Shown one piece after another: positions 12,245-26,200 of a stretch of DNA of 64,000 nt. How positions within the stretch are numbered: the stretch's first letter is position 1; the number at the start of each line of letters is the position of its first letter. Origin of the DNA: Neoaliturus tenellus (Eukaryota > Arthropoda > Insecta > Hemiptera > Cicadellidae). Below the pieces are notes generated by a model that saw only the letters and a list, made by a program, of their open reading frames with translations, did no database searches and was not told the origin of the DNA. The translations under genes were made by a program, and so were the position numbers. The stretch spans positions 248,542,736-248,606,735 of the forward strand of contig CM061531.1 in assembly GCA_030545055.2 (NCBI GenBank), written 5' to 3'.

Positions 12245-13299
12245 TTCCGCGACGGCGGAACATCTGCAAGTCCATTTATTGCACTTCAGACTGAAAAAAC
12301 TTATATTTTACTTCTTAAATTTGTTTTATGATTTTATTGGTTTTACTTTATTTCAAAAAGTGGTAAATAACACTGTAATAAATCTGGAGAATCGTTTGGA
12401 TGGAGACTAAAAGTACTGTGAGTAACCAATTCTATTTATCAATTGTAGTTTTTTAGTTTTTTTTGTTCAAATAAAAAACAGCAAATAGAATTTACAGAAC
12501 ATTTTTATCTATGTAAATTACTGCACTGTAGGTTTAAGGATGACGAGCAGCTGTGGTTGTATGTCCCAAAGTGTTTTGGCATGTGGCACAAGTGACTGGT
12601 TATTCTTCTGATGGGCTGGTGGGGTTTTACAATGTAATTATTTTTTTTACGTTTTAAAATTATATTATCTTAGCATAAAAAAAAAATTGGCAACGTTTTG
12701 AGTAAAACTGAAAATTTGTTAGTGCCTGGTCGCATGGAAAGGCTTCCCCAGCTGCTCGCGTCCATAATAGTAGATGGAAATAAAAATGGCTGAAAATAGG
12801 ATTTTTATTGGATGGTCTTCCTGAATGGTTTTTCATCATAACACACCTAACTGAAAGTAAATCCGATAAAATTTCTTTTAATAATATGCCAACCGATATT
12901 GCATGATTTTTCGTAGTCAATGTGTCAACCACCAGCAAACATTAAGATTGTCGACTGACAACATGGAGATCTTTTGTTTTGACTTGAGAGATTACGGGTG
13001 CTTTGAGCGCCTAAATCCTGAACTGCAACAAGCACTACACACTGTGAAAGTTAAAACATCACACGCAGAAATTGAATACAGTTCATCGATACCTCGCACA
13101 CGGGAAATTTAAAACTTTGAAAGACGGGCGGGATGTTTACAATTTTTTAATTTTATTTTTAACCAACCGACGTCCAAATGACCAGTATTTGTATAGTTGA
13201 TGCTCCACTGTAAATGTATTTCCCATGGCTTACAGATGACAAGTCTTTACTCAAAGTGTAAGGCGAAACTCACGGTGCACTTTTTTCCATTTATCCATA
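12245..13299. other. AT-rich non-coding sequence
   Basis: No repeat ends recognised. A 69-codon plus-strand frame at 12903-13112 (DNMEIFCFDLRDYGCFERLN) has no known domain, no splice context that I could defend and no ribosome or promoter evidence. Confidence 0.3.
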
Positions 13300-14650
13300 C
13301 AGTAGAAGCTCTCTTAACCGGCCCCTACGGGACCAGACTATGGTCGGATAACAAAAAAGGTCGGTTAAACCAAATAATACCATATTATGTTAATAGTAGT
13401 TTATGCAACACGATTTTATTATTACGGCTTTTAAGCCACGAGTGGGATGGATGAAGACTAGGTTGGAACACAAGCGAAATGTGTTCAAAATATCTCATGA
13501 ATGGCTTAAATGTGGAATTCAATCGTTGGATACACTACTTTTGTTAAGCCCTTGACTTAGGGGGTTCTAGAATGATATAAACTTATATTTGGTAATTTAT
13601 TGTAGTAAATATGTCAAAAATTTATAGCTTATGGACAGCCACACATCCAAAATGTAGCCACAAAGATGTGGCAAATTGGCATTTTCACTTTGTTGTCACT
13701 CACATGATCACACTATTTTGAGGTTAGGCGCTCAGCTGATGTGCGAATTGCATAATCTATACATATTTAATATGCAACACGTTTTTTTTTTTTTTTGTAC
13801 AAGGAACTCCTCTTAAAATTTTCAACCAATTTGAATGATTTTAGTGACATTGGATAGAGCTCAGCGAGAAGTTGTTTCTAGGGTAAATTAGTAAATATCT
13901 ATCCAAACGGAAGGGCCTTAGAAGCCCTTAAAGTTCTAAATTTCTCCATTTGATTAACATTGATGAGGTAATTTTAAACATTTCAGCTGTAGTGAGTAAA
14001 CACAGTAATTTACACGAGTGAGACATCTGTCCATTCATACCAAAGAGGTTATGATTTAAAACTTGGAGGATACACTGGTAAACAAACTGATTAAAAAGCG
14101 CAAACAGTAAAAATTACCTAAACTAATTTGCTCGATATCGAGCAACAAGTACACTAGTTTCTATTAAAACACTACTTTCGTCACATGGTGAGCTCTCATT
14201 GGTCTAGAATTTGTCTTTTAATATGAAAGCTGTATGTTAAAAACCCCACTAAGCAATGAGTTAAATTTGGTTTAATAATGTAGGCTACCTCTTTATTTTA
14301 AAATCACTATTGATATTGACGATTGTGGCAAGGTAGGCCCAGTTAAATAAAATTAATAATACAATTAATTGAGAAATGTTAAAAATTGTTGCAACCGAGA
14401 TTAATTGTTCTTAACAGTTATGCTATCAAAAACTTCACAAAATATTTAGACCAACAGACTCTAAATAAATTAGTAGCAATTGAATTGCTACGGACAGTAT
14501 GATCAACTTATTGTAAAATGTAATTTTTATTAAGACCACTATTGCAACATCGGCTCGCACAGTGGAAGTTTGTATATTTTGTTGTTCTGGGAAAGTGGTT
14601 GGTTAATCCGATGGCGGTTGATCCGAGGTCAATTAAAAGAGCTTCCACTG
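13300..14650. mobile_element. pogo/Tigger-like element, degenerate, TA-flanked
   Basis: The left end CAGTAGAAGCTCTCTTAACC and the inverted right end CAGTGGAAGCTCTTTTAATT match with few changes. TA lies at 13298-13299 and 14651-14652. There is no intact transposase. The interior around 13745-14170 reappears in diverged form near 32730-33060 and 34430-34460, so the family is dispersed in this locus. Confidence 0.78.
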
Positions 14651-14652
14651 TA

Positions 14653-14961
14653 GATAACTTATTTTCTATTTTATACCTTTCAATAAATTTAGGAACCACC
14701 AAATTCAAATTGATAGTTGTTTTCTGTTTTTAATTAAGGCCAAATAGCTACCACTGAGAAATCATTTTGGTACTGTACTCAATTACTTCAGATTTGTGTA
14801 ATTTAGAACAAAATTACTGTCGTTAAATAAATTTTATCACCACATCACAACCATACATATATTCTAACATTTTATACCTTCAATGTTTTTAAATTTATCA
14901 AAGAAAAATTAATAATGATTATGAATTAGATTCATTAATTATTAATGAGACACATTATACC
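14653..14961. other. AT-rich non-coding sequence
   Basis: Nothing recognised. Confidence 0.3.
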
Positions 14962-15188
14962 TTAACATGTTCGCTACCGACATGTAAATAAAAAAAATCT
15001 TAACCACAGACCAGCGTCAACAATAGTTGACGCGCAAGTTTTCGCCAAAGACCGCCGTAACTTTAGTTGACTCGTGCGCTTAATCCAGTGGACCAACGTC
15101 AACTATGGTTGACGCAAACATCACCTTTATTATAGCTCCTCATAAGAGGAGTTGGTCTACAGGGATACCTAGTTGCTGGAGCCATAGT

Positions 15189-16816
15189 CAGAGGCGGATT
15201 TTAACATTTGCCGCCTCTGGGCTAACCATTCAGCCCCCCCCCCCCCCCCCAATCACCAAAGTTGAGGAGCATTCGTGCTGCTGACGTTCATACCACAATG
15301 AGAGATCATTAACTTGACGATTTGGATAGTTCGAAGATTTAATATTACACAGAACATAGATAGAGATAACTAAATACAGAAAAAATGTCATTAGATGCCA
15401 TTGCGGCCGCCTTTTTTCTGTAAAACCGATTGTTTACAGCCAACAATAATATATTAATAATATAATACAATAATATAATATACAATAATATAGTAATATA
15501 TTAATGTTAGGTTGGTAAATGATTAGCAAGCTAGTCAGCAAGTGATTACCTAAGTTGTTTTTCTGTATGAAGGTTACACGTCTGTCTGGTGATATGCTGA
15601 AAAAATACTTTAGTTTTAAGTTAAACCAATTATGGGAATAAAAATTCTTGCAATAAAAGAACGTATTTGTACAATAGAAATTTATTTATTTAAGAATACA
15701 AACTTATAAAAGTTTTCTTTTTTAGGTAAAGCCACTTAGCTAATCTCATTTGCTTACGTGTGGCTATTTTTCTTGTCCCGTACAGGATGATGCGGTTGCG
15801 TCTAAGTGATCGCAGGACGAACTATCCAAGGCACTATTCTTCATAAAAATATTATTCTTTATTAATCTTCACCTTTATTTGGTTGTTCTCCAGTACATTG
15901 GGGGGTGTTTACGATGCAAAGAAGGCTTCAAAATTAAGGTACTGCATTGATGAATGTTAGATATTTATAGGTTTATTAACCCTCCGAGCGTTCAATAGCA
16001 CCCCTGGAGCGTTACACATTTTTTCAGGTTTTGCATACTTTCAAATAAAAATTAATAAAAAATATATTTTATGACCTAGCACTATAAATGTATATATTAT
16101 ATGAAAGTACATAAAATGGACTATCTAAAAATACAAAAATTATTACCCTTACTAATTGTTACCAAAATCAGGCTATAGGTTAAAAATAAAAAAAATAAAA
16201 AAAATATTTTATGTAACTTTGCTCTCCCCAAAAAATAATTTTAGAAACACATAATCAAAATTCCAAGATATACATTTAAATATACCCTAATCACATAAGA
16301 ACACATGTAAAATCAAGCTAGGAATGTTACATTAATTCCTACGCATATTTATGTTTATAAACTCGATAAAATATATAAATTTTTTCCAATAATGTAAATT
16401 AATAGTATTAGTAACACTTTTAATCATTTATAACCTTAAAACAATTGGTAAAGTACATATTTCATTGTTTACAAAGTTAGCAGTTTTTTCCCAGATGTTT
16501 CATTGCATATTACAAACAACCAATCACGATCCGCCATTTGAAATGGGTGTTTTTGGATAGCTTAGAATCTTCCGGTAACAGTGGTAGCGTTCACGGGTCC
16601 GTTTCTGTCATTCACTATAAAGTTATGTCACGTTTTCGAAGCGTCGAAAAATCGACTGAAATGCTTGGAGGCCGAAAAGCTGGGTCGAAAAATCGATGAA
16701 TAACGCTCGGAGGGTTAATACACATATTTTTTACTTCCTCTCCCAAAATTTGCCGCCCTCCAAATTATGCCGCCCTGGGCTACAGCTCTTTTAGCCCATA
16801 TGTAAATCTGCCCCTG
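15189..16816. mobile_element. hAT-like element with perfect 8-bp target duplication, middle layer
   Basis: The ends are CAGAGGCGGATTTTAACAT and, inverted, CAGGGGCAGATTTACATATG. The direct repeat GCCATAGT flanks it at 15181-15188 and 16817-16824. Both subterminal regions are rich in TTGCCGCC-like sequence. A C homopolymer lies at about 15234-15250. No transposase was recognised. It carries its own inserted TTAA element. Confidence 0.88.
15980..16714. mobile_element. TTAA-flanked piggyBac-like MITE, inner layer
   Basis: TTAA lies at 15976-15979 and 16715-16718. The inverted ends CCCTCCGAGCGTT are perfect over 13 bp. A second GGAGCGTTA lies inside the left end and TCGAAAAATCGA occurs twice inside the right end. 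It is inserted in the hAT element and is the youngest layer. There is no transposase. Confidence 0.88.
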
Positions 16817-17074
16817 GCCATAGTGTCCACATAGGTATATATTTTTTTGTAAATTTAGCAGCATTTTTGTTTCTATTGGTCTGTGGCTAAGTTTAATTCA
16901 ATAAGGTTAGCCCCAGGAGGTCATAAGGTCCAAGGGTCAGGCTATTAAAGACAATCTTATGTCAACTATAGTTGACCATTGGTAGCAAACATGTTAAACT
17001 CCAAAGAGTTGTCCTTATAGTTAGTTGTAATTTCTTTTAGAAATGTCTATAAATGTAGTCAACTTACGTGATGG

Positions 17075-17221
17075 TTATTTCCGCTTGGCGTGTAGCATTT
17101 CCATGAGGAGCGTTTGCGTGGGTGCACTGCCGTTGCAGTGTTTGTGGTACAGAAACTCCTCCCCTCTACTGGCTAGTGAGTGGATCTCTGGCATCAACGT
17201 TAGCAGCTTTTGAAACTTGTC
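17075..17221 (-). CDS. ftz-f1: ftz-f1 terminal coding exon with AF-2 helix
   Basis: The exon begins after a CTGTTTAG acceptor (AG at 17223-17222) in phase 0 and encodes 48 residues. It starts with DKFQKLLTLMPEIHSLASRG and ends with the AF-2 activation helix LLMEMLHAKRK and a TAA stop at 17077-17075. AF-2 closes over the pocket and recruits LxxLL coactivators or Ftz. It is too short to stand out as an open frame and was found by looking for the expected C terminus downstream of the 21120-21220 exon. The 3' UTR must start at 17074. Only about 80 bases separate the stop from a transposon nest beginning at 16993, so the transcript either ends quickly or reads through repeat DNA; no clear polyadenylation signal was seen in those 80 bases. 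Confidence 0.94.
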   Translation of the reverse strand, partial: DKFQKLLTLMPEIHSLASRGEEFLYHKHCNGSAPTQTLLMEMLHAKRK

Positions 17222-20200
17222 CTAAACAGAACGGGCGATATAGTCAATGCTCAAAAACACAAAATAATTTTATATGCTTAGTGTTATATTTAGTATAATT
17301 AAATACAGTACACTCTCGTTCATCGGACTCGGCGACATCGGAACTCCGCTTCATCGGAACTGAAAATCTGGATATTATTAATTTTTTTTTTCTTACGAAA
17401 TAAATAATTTTTTCCGTTTTAGCGCCTTCAATTTCCATTCGTTCTATCCGCACAACAGTGAAGTAACACAATCTTCTGGGTAACTCTTTAGTTCGTTCCA
17501 GATTTGGTTAACATTTTCTAAGGGGCACAAAGACACACTGCCTCTTTCACAAAAATGTGCATATGACCTCTTGAAACTTTTTGAATTAGGTGAAAGTCTT
17601 CAAAATGTTCACATGAAAAGTCTGTCTTTGGACAGTAATAGGGAGTGAGTATCGTGGATCCATAGGACACACTGTCTTCTCATGCTGACTCACAATTCTG
17701 GATTGGTTTTTGGACTTCATTGTAAATAAATTGCATTGTTGTCAATCAGCTGAGTGGAGTGTTACGAATGTAATAAAACAGAAACTAGACTAAATTCGCT
17801 TGAAAACAAGAAGTGCAATGTGCGTGTCAGCGTGTGGCTCTAATGGTTTCTGTACAGCAAAGCTATGAAATCAGAGCAAAACTTTATGGACAACTGGTAT
17901 TTTTCATCTTTTTTATTTTTATTTTCTCATTGTAGTTTTTGCATGGAAACACTTCACTATCAATTTGATTCATAAATCAAATTAGATGTGATGAGAAAAT
18001 AAACTGACTGTGTAAAATAAATTAATTTGTTATAGAATCAAAATTTCTTCAATAAAGAAATGAATATAAAAAATAGGAAACTAAAATGTGCCGTAATATG
18101 TGTTTATAACAATTAAACAGCTTTATTTTAACTCCTTGACCATTAAATCTTGGACTAGAAATTCTGATACATACATATATCTGATTAGAACACAAAGTCC
18201 TTCTTAAAACGTTCTTAAAGAAATCTGGAAATGTCAGAGTCCTTATGATCATTATTTGATTTTATTTATTGCTGGTAGCAAAATTAATATATATATATAT
18301 ATAAGAAGCTAAATTACCTTCATAGTTTATTGTTCATTGTCATTATTTGTCACAACAAAAACTTTCTTTCGTTTACCTTATTATGTAAACTTTAATGGAA
18401 TCATTTTTTTATGATCATGAAGTAAAATCTTTGAGTCATTACCTACTACACAAATTAAAATGGCCAATAACTGATCTACAGGTTTGAATCACTAGAGAAA
18501 AAAAATTTCTGGCAAAGTACTAGTACTGAAAGAAGCTATGTAGGCCCTAGGAAGTGTAGCTAAACTCTTTATCAGGAGGCTAAAACCACAAACAGCAACA
18601 GTAAAGAGAAAGACGCAGAAGATAGGCGACCGAACAAAACAACCAGACGGCCAGGCCAGAACCTGAAAGCAACGCCAAACAAGTTTTAATTTCCCTTCTC
18701 TTAGCTTGCACTTACATTTAAACCTGCCTCAATGAGCATTGGTTATTTTTGTTGTTTCACAAACAATTTGCAAACTAACTCTTATTGTTGAAAAATGAAT
18801 GAAACTAGTTCTAGGACTAGTTTCAAAACACTGGAAGTAAAAAGAATATATCATAATTTTCCTATCGGAAAGTTTGCTAAAATCAGCGATCTGTTTGAAA
18901 TGGGGTGTAGCCAATTTAATTCCCCAAACAAACAAATACAATTGTGTAACAGCAAGGTTCAAATGATCAAAAATGATAATGAGTCATTACATTAAAAAAT
19001 AAGATGGTTAATTTATTATATAACATCACAACATCTTAATGCAGTGTTCCCTCTGTGTATTACGTTATAACAGTTTATAATCATTTATATATTATAATTA
19101 TTTAACTTTTGATATTAAGGCTAAGTCTCATAGACAATACGGTGACTCATTGAACAATAAGTGAACCTTCCTTTAAATGGAAACAAGATGCATTTGACTA
19201 AAACTGCATATTTCAAAACATTGTTTTTCGTGCATGTTGCTTATTAATATTATTGTGTTGTTGGTAAAGTATTATAACCAATGCTCTTTTGTGAATGTAA
19301 CTAAAACTATGCAGCTAAGAAAAATTGGATACAAAACTCATTTTACGTTTCAAGAGGATAATAACTCAAATATATTTCTCTGCTGATGTACACATTAAAA
19401 ACTGTATATCCTGACCAAAAAGTTAGATGTCAAAATCTCTATGTAATTCAGGTCAGTGAATATTAATTTTTACTAAAATTATCTGGTTTAAATAACCTTG
19501 CGGTTTACTTTGTATTAACGTACAGAAAAATTTTTAATATTTACAATATTGTTTAAGTATGTTGTTTTACTCCCTACATAATTATGAAATTTACACATGG
19601 ACAGTACAGATTGATAATAAACCACCAATAACTACGTAAAGTCAACATTATTTTTACTCAAAGATCTTACAACCAAAATTACAATTATCAATCCTGGATG
19701 CTCACTTAATAAAATTAAGAGTAAAATTGCATTTCTAAAGAAATATTTAAATACTAAACATACTTTAGGACACAAGCGTTATTTGCTTGTTAGGCAGAAT
19801 ATGAGAAAATAAGAATACAAGTGGAAGAGGCTAAAAATGTCTATGATTAAAACAAATATAAATTGTAAATAATTAATTTAATTTATTTTATTGGCAGCAA
19901 TTACGAGGCTTTAGAAATTTTACGCATTATTGTTTTGTTAAATTGAAGGTTTAAATACCTGTCGTCAAGTGATCTTCTTGTCTTGATAATCGACTACAGC
20001 TGTTTCATATTCTAAGAAGACATCTTCAGGTCAGAACCTCAGTTGTCACTCAAAAAAATATCCAACAGAGTTGATTTCGTCAAAATAACACTAAAATCAA
20101 TTAGTGTTATTTCGACAATATCAACTCAATATTTTTTTTAAGTGACAACTGACGTTCTGACCTGAAGATATTCTTAGAACAGCTGTAGTCAATTATTAAG

Positions 20201-23200
20201 ATGAGAGGTTCACTTTATGACAGATATTCAAACCTTCAATTTAGTTCATCCAGTGATCCGGAGGCTAACCATTAGGATATTATATTGTATTTACAAAAAA
20301 CATTTATATGAGAAAAAATTATTCAAATTAATTTGAGTATTTATTCTATAGCTGATTGAATCTGGTAACGTTATCTGACAACTGGAGCTCATAATTCCAG
20401 GTAAAAATAACCTTTAAAAAGAGGAAGGTGTGCATCTGAATATTTTTTTTAATTTAATCAAACTGTTTTGAAATTTTACTTTTAATGTTTGTTTTGTTGT
20501 TTACTTTTAATTGTACTTTTAAATGTTAATACCAAGAATGAATTTTTTCTGTGATGTTTTTATGCACCACCATAAAAAAGAGGTAACAGAGGCACTGTAT
20601 GCATTACAGAAAAAAGTGCTTAAGTATAACATGACAGTAAATGAGGGTTGGATGGATTTCTTAGCTAGCAAAATGTTAAAATCATTTTTAACGTGAGGGC
20701 AAAACTAAAATGTTTTAACATTGGTTGCTTCAACTCATTCGGTTTTGTATACATAGGTAAAAATCTAATTAAATCTGGTCTAAACTTGAGTTATGGTTTA
20801 AAATATTGTAACTTGGGGAAACAAATGCTAAATTTACCTGAATGTAGTTCTAAATACCTACAAATTGCTTAGGGATCCATTCAAATAGTGAAACCCACCC
20901 CAAAGGACCGATTTCAGATAAATATTAACTTTTAAATACAGGTAATTTGAGAATTCCGACACAAATACAACAAACAGTGGCCACCATTTGGACTAACCCC
21001 TTGCCTCTACCACACTAACCTAACCTTACCTAACCTGTAATGACAGGTATGATACGTACGAGGCATGTGCCAGTGGTATGATAGGTGGTAGGTTGTGGGT
21101 GGTTGGACAGAATAGTTACCGTGATCTGAGGATAGCACTGGACGCAGTATTCCAACAGAGCTTGTTGCACTTGCTCGTGGCCTTCCTGCACGTGCTTGCG
21201 ATTCATCAACCCCCTCACATCTGGAAAAACAGCGGATGTCAAGTAAAACTGTCCTAAAATACTGTTAAATAATTTTCATTACACTGTACTAAAAACAGCT
21301 ATTTTAAACATTAGCTGGGAAAGTAATACTTTCCCACACTAGAGTGAATTAAACAGCTGAAGATGTTTTTTAAACTGGTACATACTTGACACTAGTAGCA
21401 TTACGAGTGAAAGCTACTAGCGCTAATAGTATTTTTATCATGAATATCAGCTATTTTTACTCCTGAAAACAACTGAGCAGCCATCAGATTGTAATAGAAA
21501 AATTATACCATCCAATTTACTTTTAATAATTTATTTATTGTAAAGAAAAGTATTTCATTCATAACTTTTGGGTCGAAAGTGTTCTTAATCCGTGCCTAGA
21601 TTGAAATTCCATGCTCATCTAACGCCTCATGCTTATAAACTTCATCTAGCCCTGGAAAAGCCTCTTCTCATCCATAGCATATTGAAACTAGGGGGTATGT
21701 GAGTACTCCAGGATAGGGTATTTTTTGAGCTTAGTTTGTACTACTCTAATCGATTTGAATTTTCGGAAAATCTCGTTTATTTGAGCCTAGTTTTCTAGCT
21801 GACTTATAAAGTAAAAATTATAAATGGATTTGTACATAACAAATAAATGCAACCCACGACCAGATTGAAATTATTTTCTATCACATTTGTTGTAGAAAAC
21901 CTGTGAATTTTTGTTATTATCAACTTATTAGATGGTTTCAATTGTTGTGAGGGACAGGGTAAGCAGGCTTACCTGTCCCTCACAATAATCCAACTACCTA
22001 GGCATTTAGCCCTATCCAAAAACTAACCTTCAACTTATTAGATGATCATTGTACAGAACAAAAAAGGTTATATGTTTCATTGTGTACATTGGCTACCTAT
22101 TAGATACCTATAACTAAAAACTTCAAAAGCGAGAGATTTACTTCTCAAATGGCTTTGTTTGTTCAAACCCCAAATAACCTAAATATCTTCTTTTTTTTAA
22201 GAAAATGCCGGTTACAAGATGATTTTTGAGCAAGAGTTTTATGTAAATCAAAATCGGTAGGCTACTATGAAAGATAGTTCCTTATTATTTATTATGTAAT
22301 AATATTAACTTTTGTATTCTGATTAGTTTTACAGCACTTAAAGTTCAAAGTGTATCATATGGCAGAAATTTGGCAACTACTGTATCAATAACTATTATGT
22401 CATTTATTATGAATTCTGCTCTCATGATCAATGGATATTGTATTGGTAAGGTTTTTACCTATTTGTTAATCAACCTAACAGGTGAAAAAAGTAATAAATG
22501 AGGAGTGATAACAGGACGGTAAAATTTACCTAATTTAGTCCGTCATATTTTTTACTAAGAACTTTTCATTACTTCTAAAACGAGGAATAAATACACACAC
22601 GTAAATACAAAATATTCTAATTATCTTTCATTAGGGACTCTTTATTACTATTACATTATCTTAGTACTGTATCAAAACTCGTGAGCTTTTTAAAAAACTT
22701 GACTCGACTCAAAAAACTGTACTTCCACACCCCTAATTGATACTACAGTTTTGGTTGTTGAAAAGGCTATGTGTGCGCTAATCATATTGAACTAATTAAT
22801 GGCAAATAAACTTCTTGCACTGAGAACTTCATAGGTGGGTCTGTTTATCCCTAAGATTACATTTTCTGAACTCTTTAGTTTTATTTCACTATCCAGCTGG
22901 TAATTTTACATCACAACATTTATTGTTATCGATTTATTAATATTATTTGTGACAATTGCTTTCAAATCTCATACTTTAAAAACTGTTTTTAACAAGACAA
23001 AAATTAAGCTAGCGGATTATAAGTTATTGAAATTAGGCTTTTATTATTAATATAAAAGAATCTAGAATACCGTATTCTAGATTACTTATGAATAAGAGTT
23101 ACTTAAGAGTCTGCAGTACCCACCAACTTGTATTTTTATTCCCACAAGACTAATGTTAAATTTGAAATGTGCCATTATTTAATAAAGATCGTAAAAGACT

Positions 23201-26200
23201 CATTTTTATGTCATTTTAAAGGAAGTTTTAATATCTAGGGGACTATGAAATCAAAATCACGATTATAGGGCAATTTATAATAAGATTAAACTACTGAAAA
23301 AAGCGTCCAAATTAGAACAAATAATGTTGAGAATACTTTGTTGGTTATTAATCAAACAATCAAAACAGTTATATAAAACTTTTTATTTCATAGTGTCAGT
23401 GATATTAACCCTTCCCGGGCTATTGACGGATATATCCGTTAAAGTTCATTTCTATTCCGGGCTGAAAACGGATATATCTGTTTTAGAAATTTTCTTTTCC
23501 GGGATAAAGCCGGATATATCCGTCCAAAAGTACGAAAAACATATGTTGTATATATTACGATTATAATCATTATATTGACTTTTTGACGGGTAATTTAGTT
23601 TTTGCGGTTGGCAAGATTATGTCCCGTGACTTTTTCACCTGTTTCATACCAAAACAACACATGTGTAGCGCGAAATTGTCAGTTTGCGCTGGGACCTTAC
23701 AGTGAGTGTTTGTTTACGTTTTTGTAATGACGTACTAAGAGTTTTATTTCAAAATAATTATTCCAAATGGCCCAAATGTTGCTGAAGATGTTATAAAATA
23801 CTAAATAAGAAGTGCATCTGAAGAGGATTTTATATTTGGCAGTGAAAATAACTATAATATGAAAAATGATTCTGGCGAAGAAATCGATGAACCTTATGCA
23901 CGATGTACCCTAATTCTTGCAGTTTTAGTTTTTGTGTTTTTTTTTGCTGTTTTTAAGAGGAACTGTTTTTAATGTTATATTATGATAGGTAGTGAATAAA
24001 ACAACAAAATGACATAAACGGATATATCCGTCCTCCGCCCGCAAAAATACTCCAAATTATCAGCACTTTTCATACTTCTCGATTGTCGTTCTGGGCGGCG
24101 GACGGATATATACGTTTACTTAAGTTTTCTTGCGGGCCAAAGACGGATATATCCGTTTTCTCAAATTTTATTTTATTTATAACATGTGTAAAAAAATTAT
24201 TTCAGCACTGAAAACAGTTTTTTTATAACGTATGAATTATTTGGAACAAATTAATAACAAAAAATTACCACATTATGTTTTGAACTTTTGCTTAAAATAA
24301 TTCCGTCTCAGCCCGTGATTTAATGTAGCCCGGGAAGGGTTAAAATTCAATTTAAAATGATACAGAGATGTATATTTTTTTACCAATATTAAAGGCCTCT
24401 AAAATGTCCTCTAAAGGACATTTAAAATTTAACACCGTATAACAAGTATTGTACATGGCTCACTTGGAAAAATAAGTTTTACCATGCTCTCTCGGTAAAA
24501 CACTATTACCAGGCTAGTATTGTAATATAATATTGATGAAATGTACTATTAACTCATTGGGTTCGGACTTCACTAAGCTTTTAAGCAAGGAGCTCTGGTC
24601 AAATAATTTCTGTTAAGGATGAGACTCCGGTAATCTCAGTTTTGAAAAAGGGGGTTCTGGTCTCACCCATTCTGATTCGTAAGGTACTACCAAACATGTT
24701 TCCACAGGAAATAATCAGAATCCACCTACCCGGATTTAATAAAAGAAGGAACTTGACACAAATGTAGTCGGAGAGGTCGAACTTGAGTTCCTGCAGGTGG
24801 CGGGTGATCTCGTCGAAATGTGAGGCGAGCGAGGGGACACCCAGCAGACCGAGGGAGAGCAGGTCGAACTTCTGGCCGTTGGGCAGCGTCGTCTCGTCTG
24901 GGAGGTTATTGTGCATCCGTTGGTGCATGTGATCCAGCACCAGCATATCCGACCACGAGTGCTGCAGCAGCTTCATCTGGTCGTCCACCTGCATCCAAAC
25001 AGACAAATACTGGTAGAAGATGTCGACATGGTTACATGTTGAAACATATACTGTGCAGACAAATGTACGGATCAAGGCAAAGTCCAACGGAGAAAAACAT
25101 GACCGATATTGACAGTAACAATACTGATTGATACTGTAGACGCGCTAAAGAGTCATCTTCACCTTTTGGGCTGGTAGGTAGTGCAGTCTCAGTCTGCTAT
25201 ATTAACCATACAAGCTTCTTGCAACATATGGTATTTTATTCCTATTTCGGATGCCATTTTTCAACCGATTTTCTTTAAAATTGGTTATCAATAGTAATAT
25301 ATTCCGTTCTCATTCGATAGTTATATTAGGTCCCTCATACCTTAAAAGTTTGAAAATGTGAAACTTTACTCTCAGTAAAACGTCACAAAAGAACACAAAT
25401 TTCCTTACTATTAATATTTTGTTCTACTCACACGATTTGTTTTAACTGAAATATCAGGTATGAGGGACCAAGATCTACAGGGACCCTGGATGAGTAACCT
25501 TAATCTACAAGAAAACACATACCAATAAATATTCAAAAATACCGTCCAAAAAAGGGGATGCAGAGGCATATATTCAGTGTTTTTACAAAGGTGAAGATGA
25601 CTCTTAATAGCTCTAAATGAAAGTGTGGGGCGAATAAGCAAAAGGTCGTTTAAAACTAATACAAAAAGTGGCAAAAGTAGTAAAAATTACTTTTTACCTC
25701 CCTTATAAACAGTTCATTCCCAATATTTTAAGACAGCATCTCGTCTATTTGCAATACTTAATTGTTTACCGACAATCACGTAAGTAATATCAGCGTTTTG
25801 ATTTGGGAGTAAGCTTAAAAAACTAGATAACAGTATTATCATCCCCCCCCCCCCCAAAAAAAAAAAAATCATAGAGTTTCACAAACTAATGTTCTAACAA
25901 CAAAAATAAGCTTTGTTCAAGTCATAATTTCCATTTATTAACAAAATTAGTAAAATTTGTTTTGCATGTTTTCCATGTTATTGGGGGGCAACTACAGCTT
26001 CCGACCTTGTACCTTGTACCTTTCAAATGGGGACTATGCCAACCGACTATCTATAAAAACGTAAAATAATGCTACGGCTATTTTTTTATACTTGACTTGA
26101 TACTAGAAGGATCAATAGTATTACTTTTTGCCTGAGCATTTTTTTATATATTTCCTTTCTATTTCAAAATTAGGAAATCAACTACAATAGCTTACATGAA

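Larger units (their letters stand above)
14966..16993. mobile_element. TTAA-flanked element, outer layer of a three-layer nest
   Basis: TTAA is at 14962-14965 and 16994-16997. The ends are CATGTTCGCTACCGACATG and, inverted, CATGTTTGCTACCAATGG. Near the ends sit palindromes: GCGTCAACAATAGTTGACGC (15014-15033), a decayed copy at 15054-15073, ACGTCAACTATGGTTGACGC (15096-15115) and GTCAACTATAGTTGAC (16961-16976). The left copies are preceded by GACC. The middle is a hAT insertion (15189-16816). The original element without the insertion would be about 390 bp. Confidence 0.75.
21221..24729. other. ftz-f1 intron between LBD exons
   Basis: AT-rich intron of about 3.5 kb. It holds a short hairpin at 21941-21988, a fragment of the GAGTC repeat family at about 23103 (TTAAGAGTCTGCAGTACC) and a TTAA element at 23409-24339. 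Confidence 0.7.

Noticed and set aside
10712..12294. Long plus-strand open frames (up to 411 codons) of MGLCHWHGVVSLAWGCVIG repeats
   Set aside because: They come from the 19-bp minisatellite, which is open in all three plus frames. No codon bias, no unique sequence and no gene context.
17309..17365. Pogo-like end CAGTACACTCTCGTTCATCG as a full transposon
   Set aside because: No inverted partner was found nearby. Only a solo end is supported.
21012..21036. CCTAACC-like repeats as telomeric sequence
   Set aside because: Too short and irregular, and located inside an intron. Such motifs are common in insect DNA.
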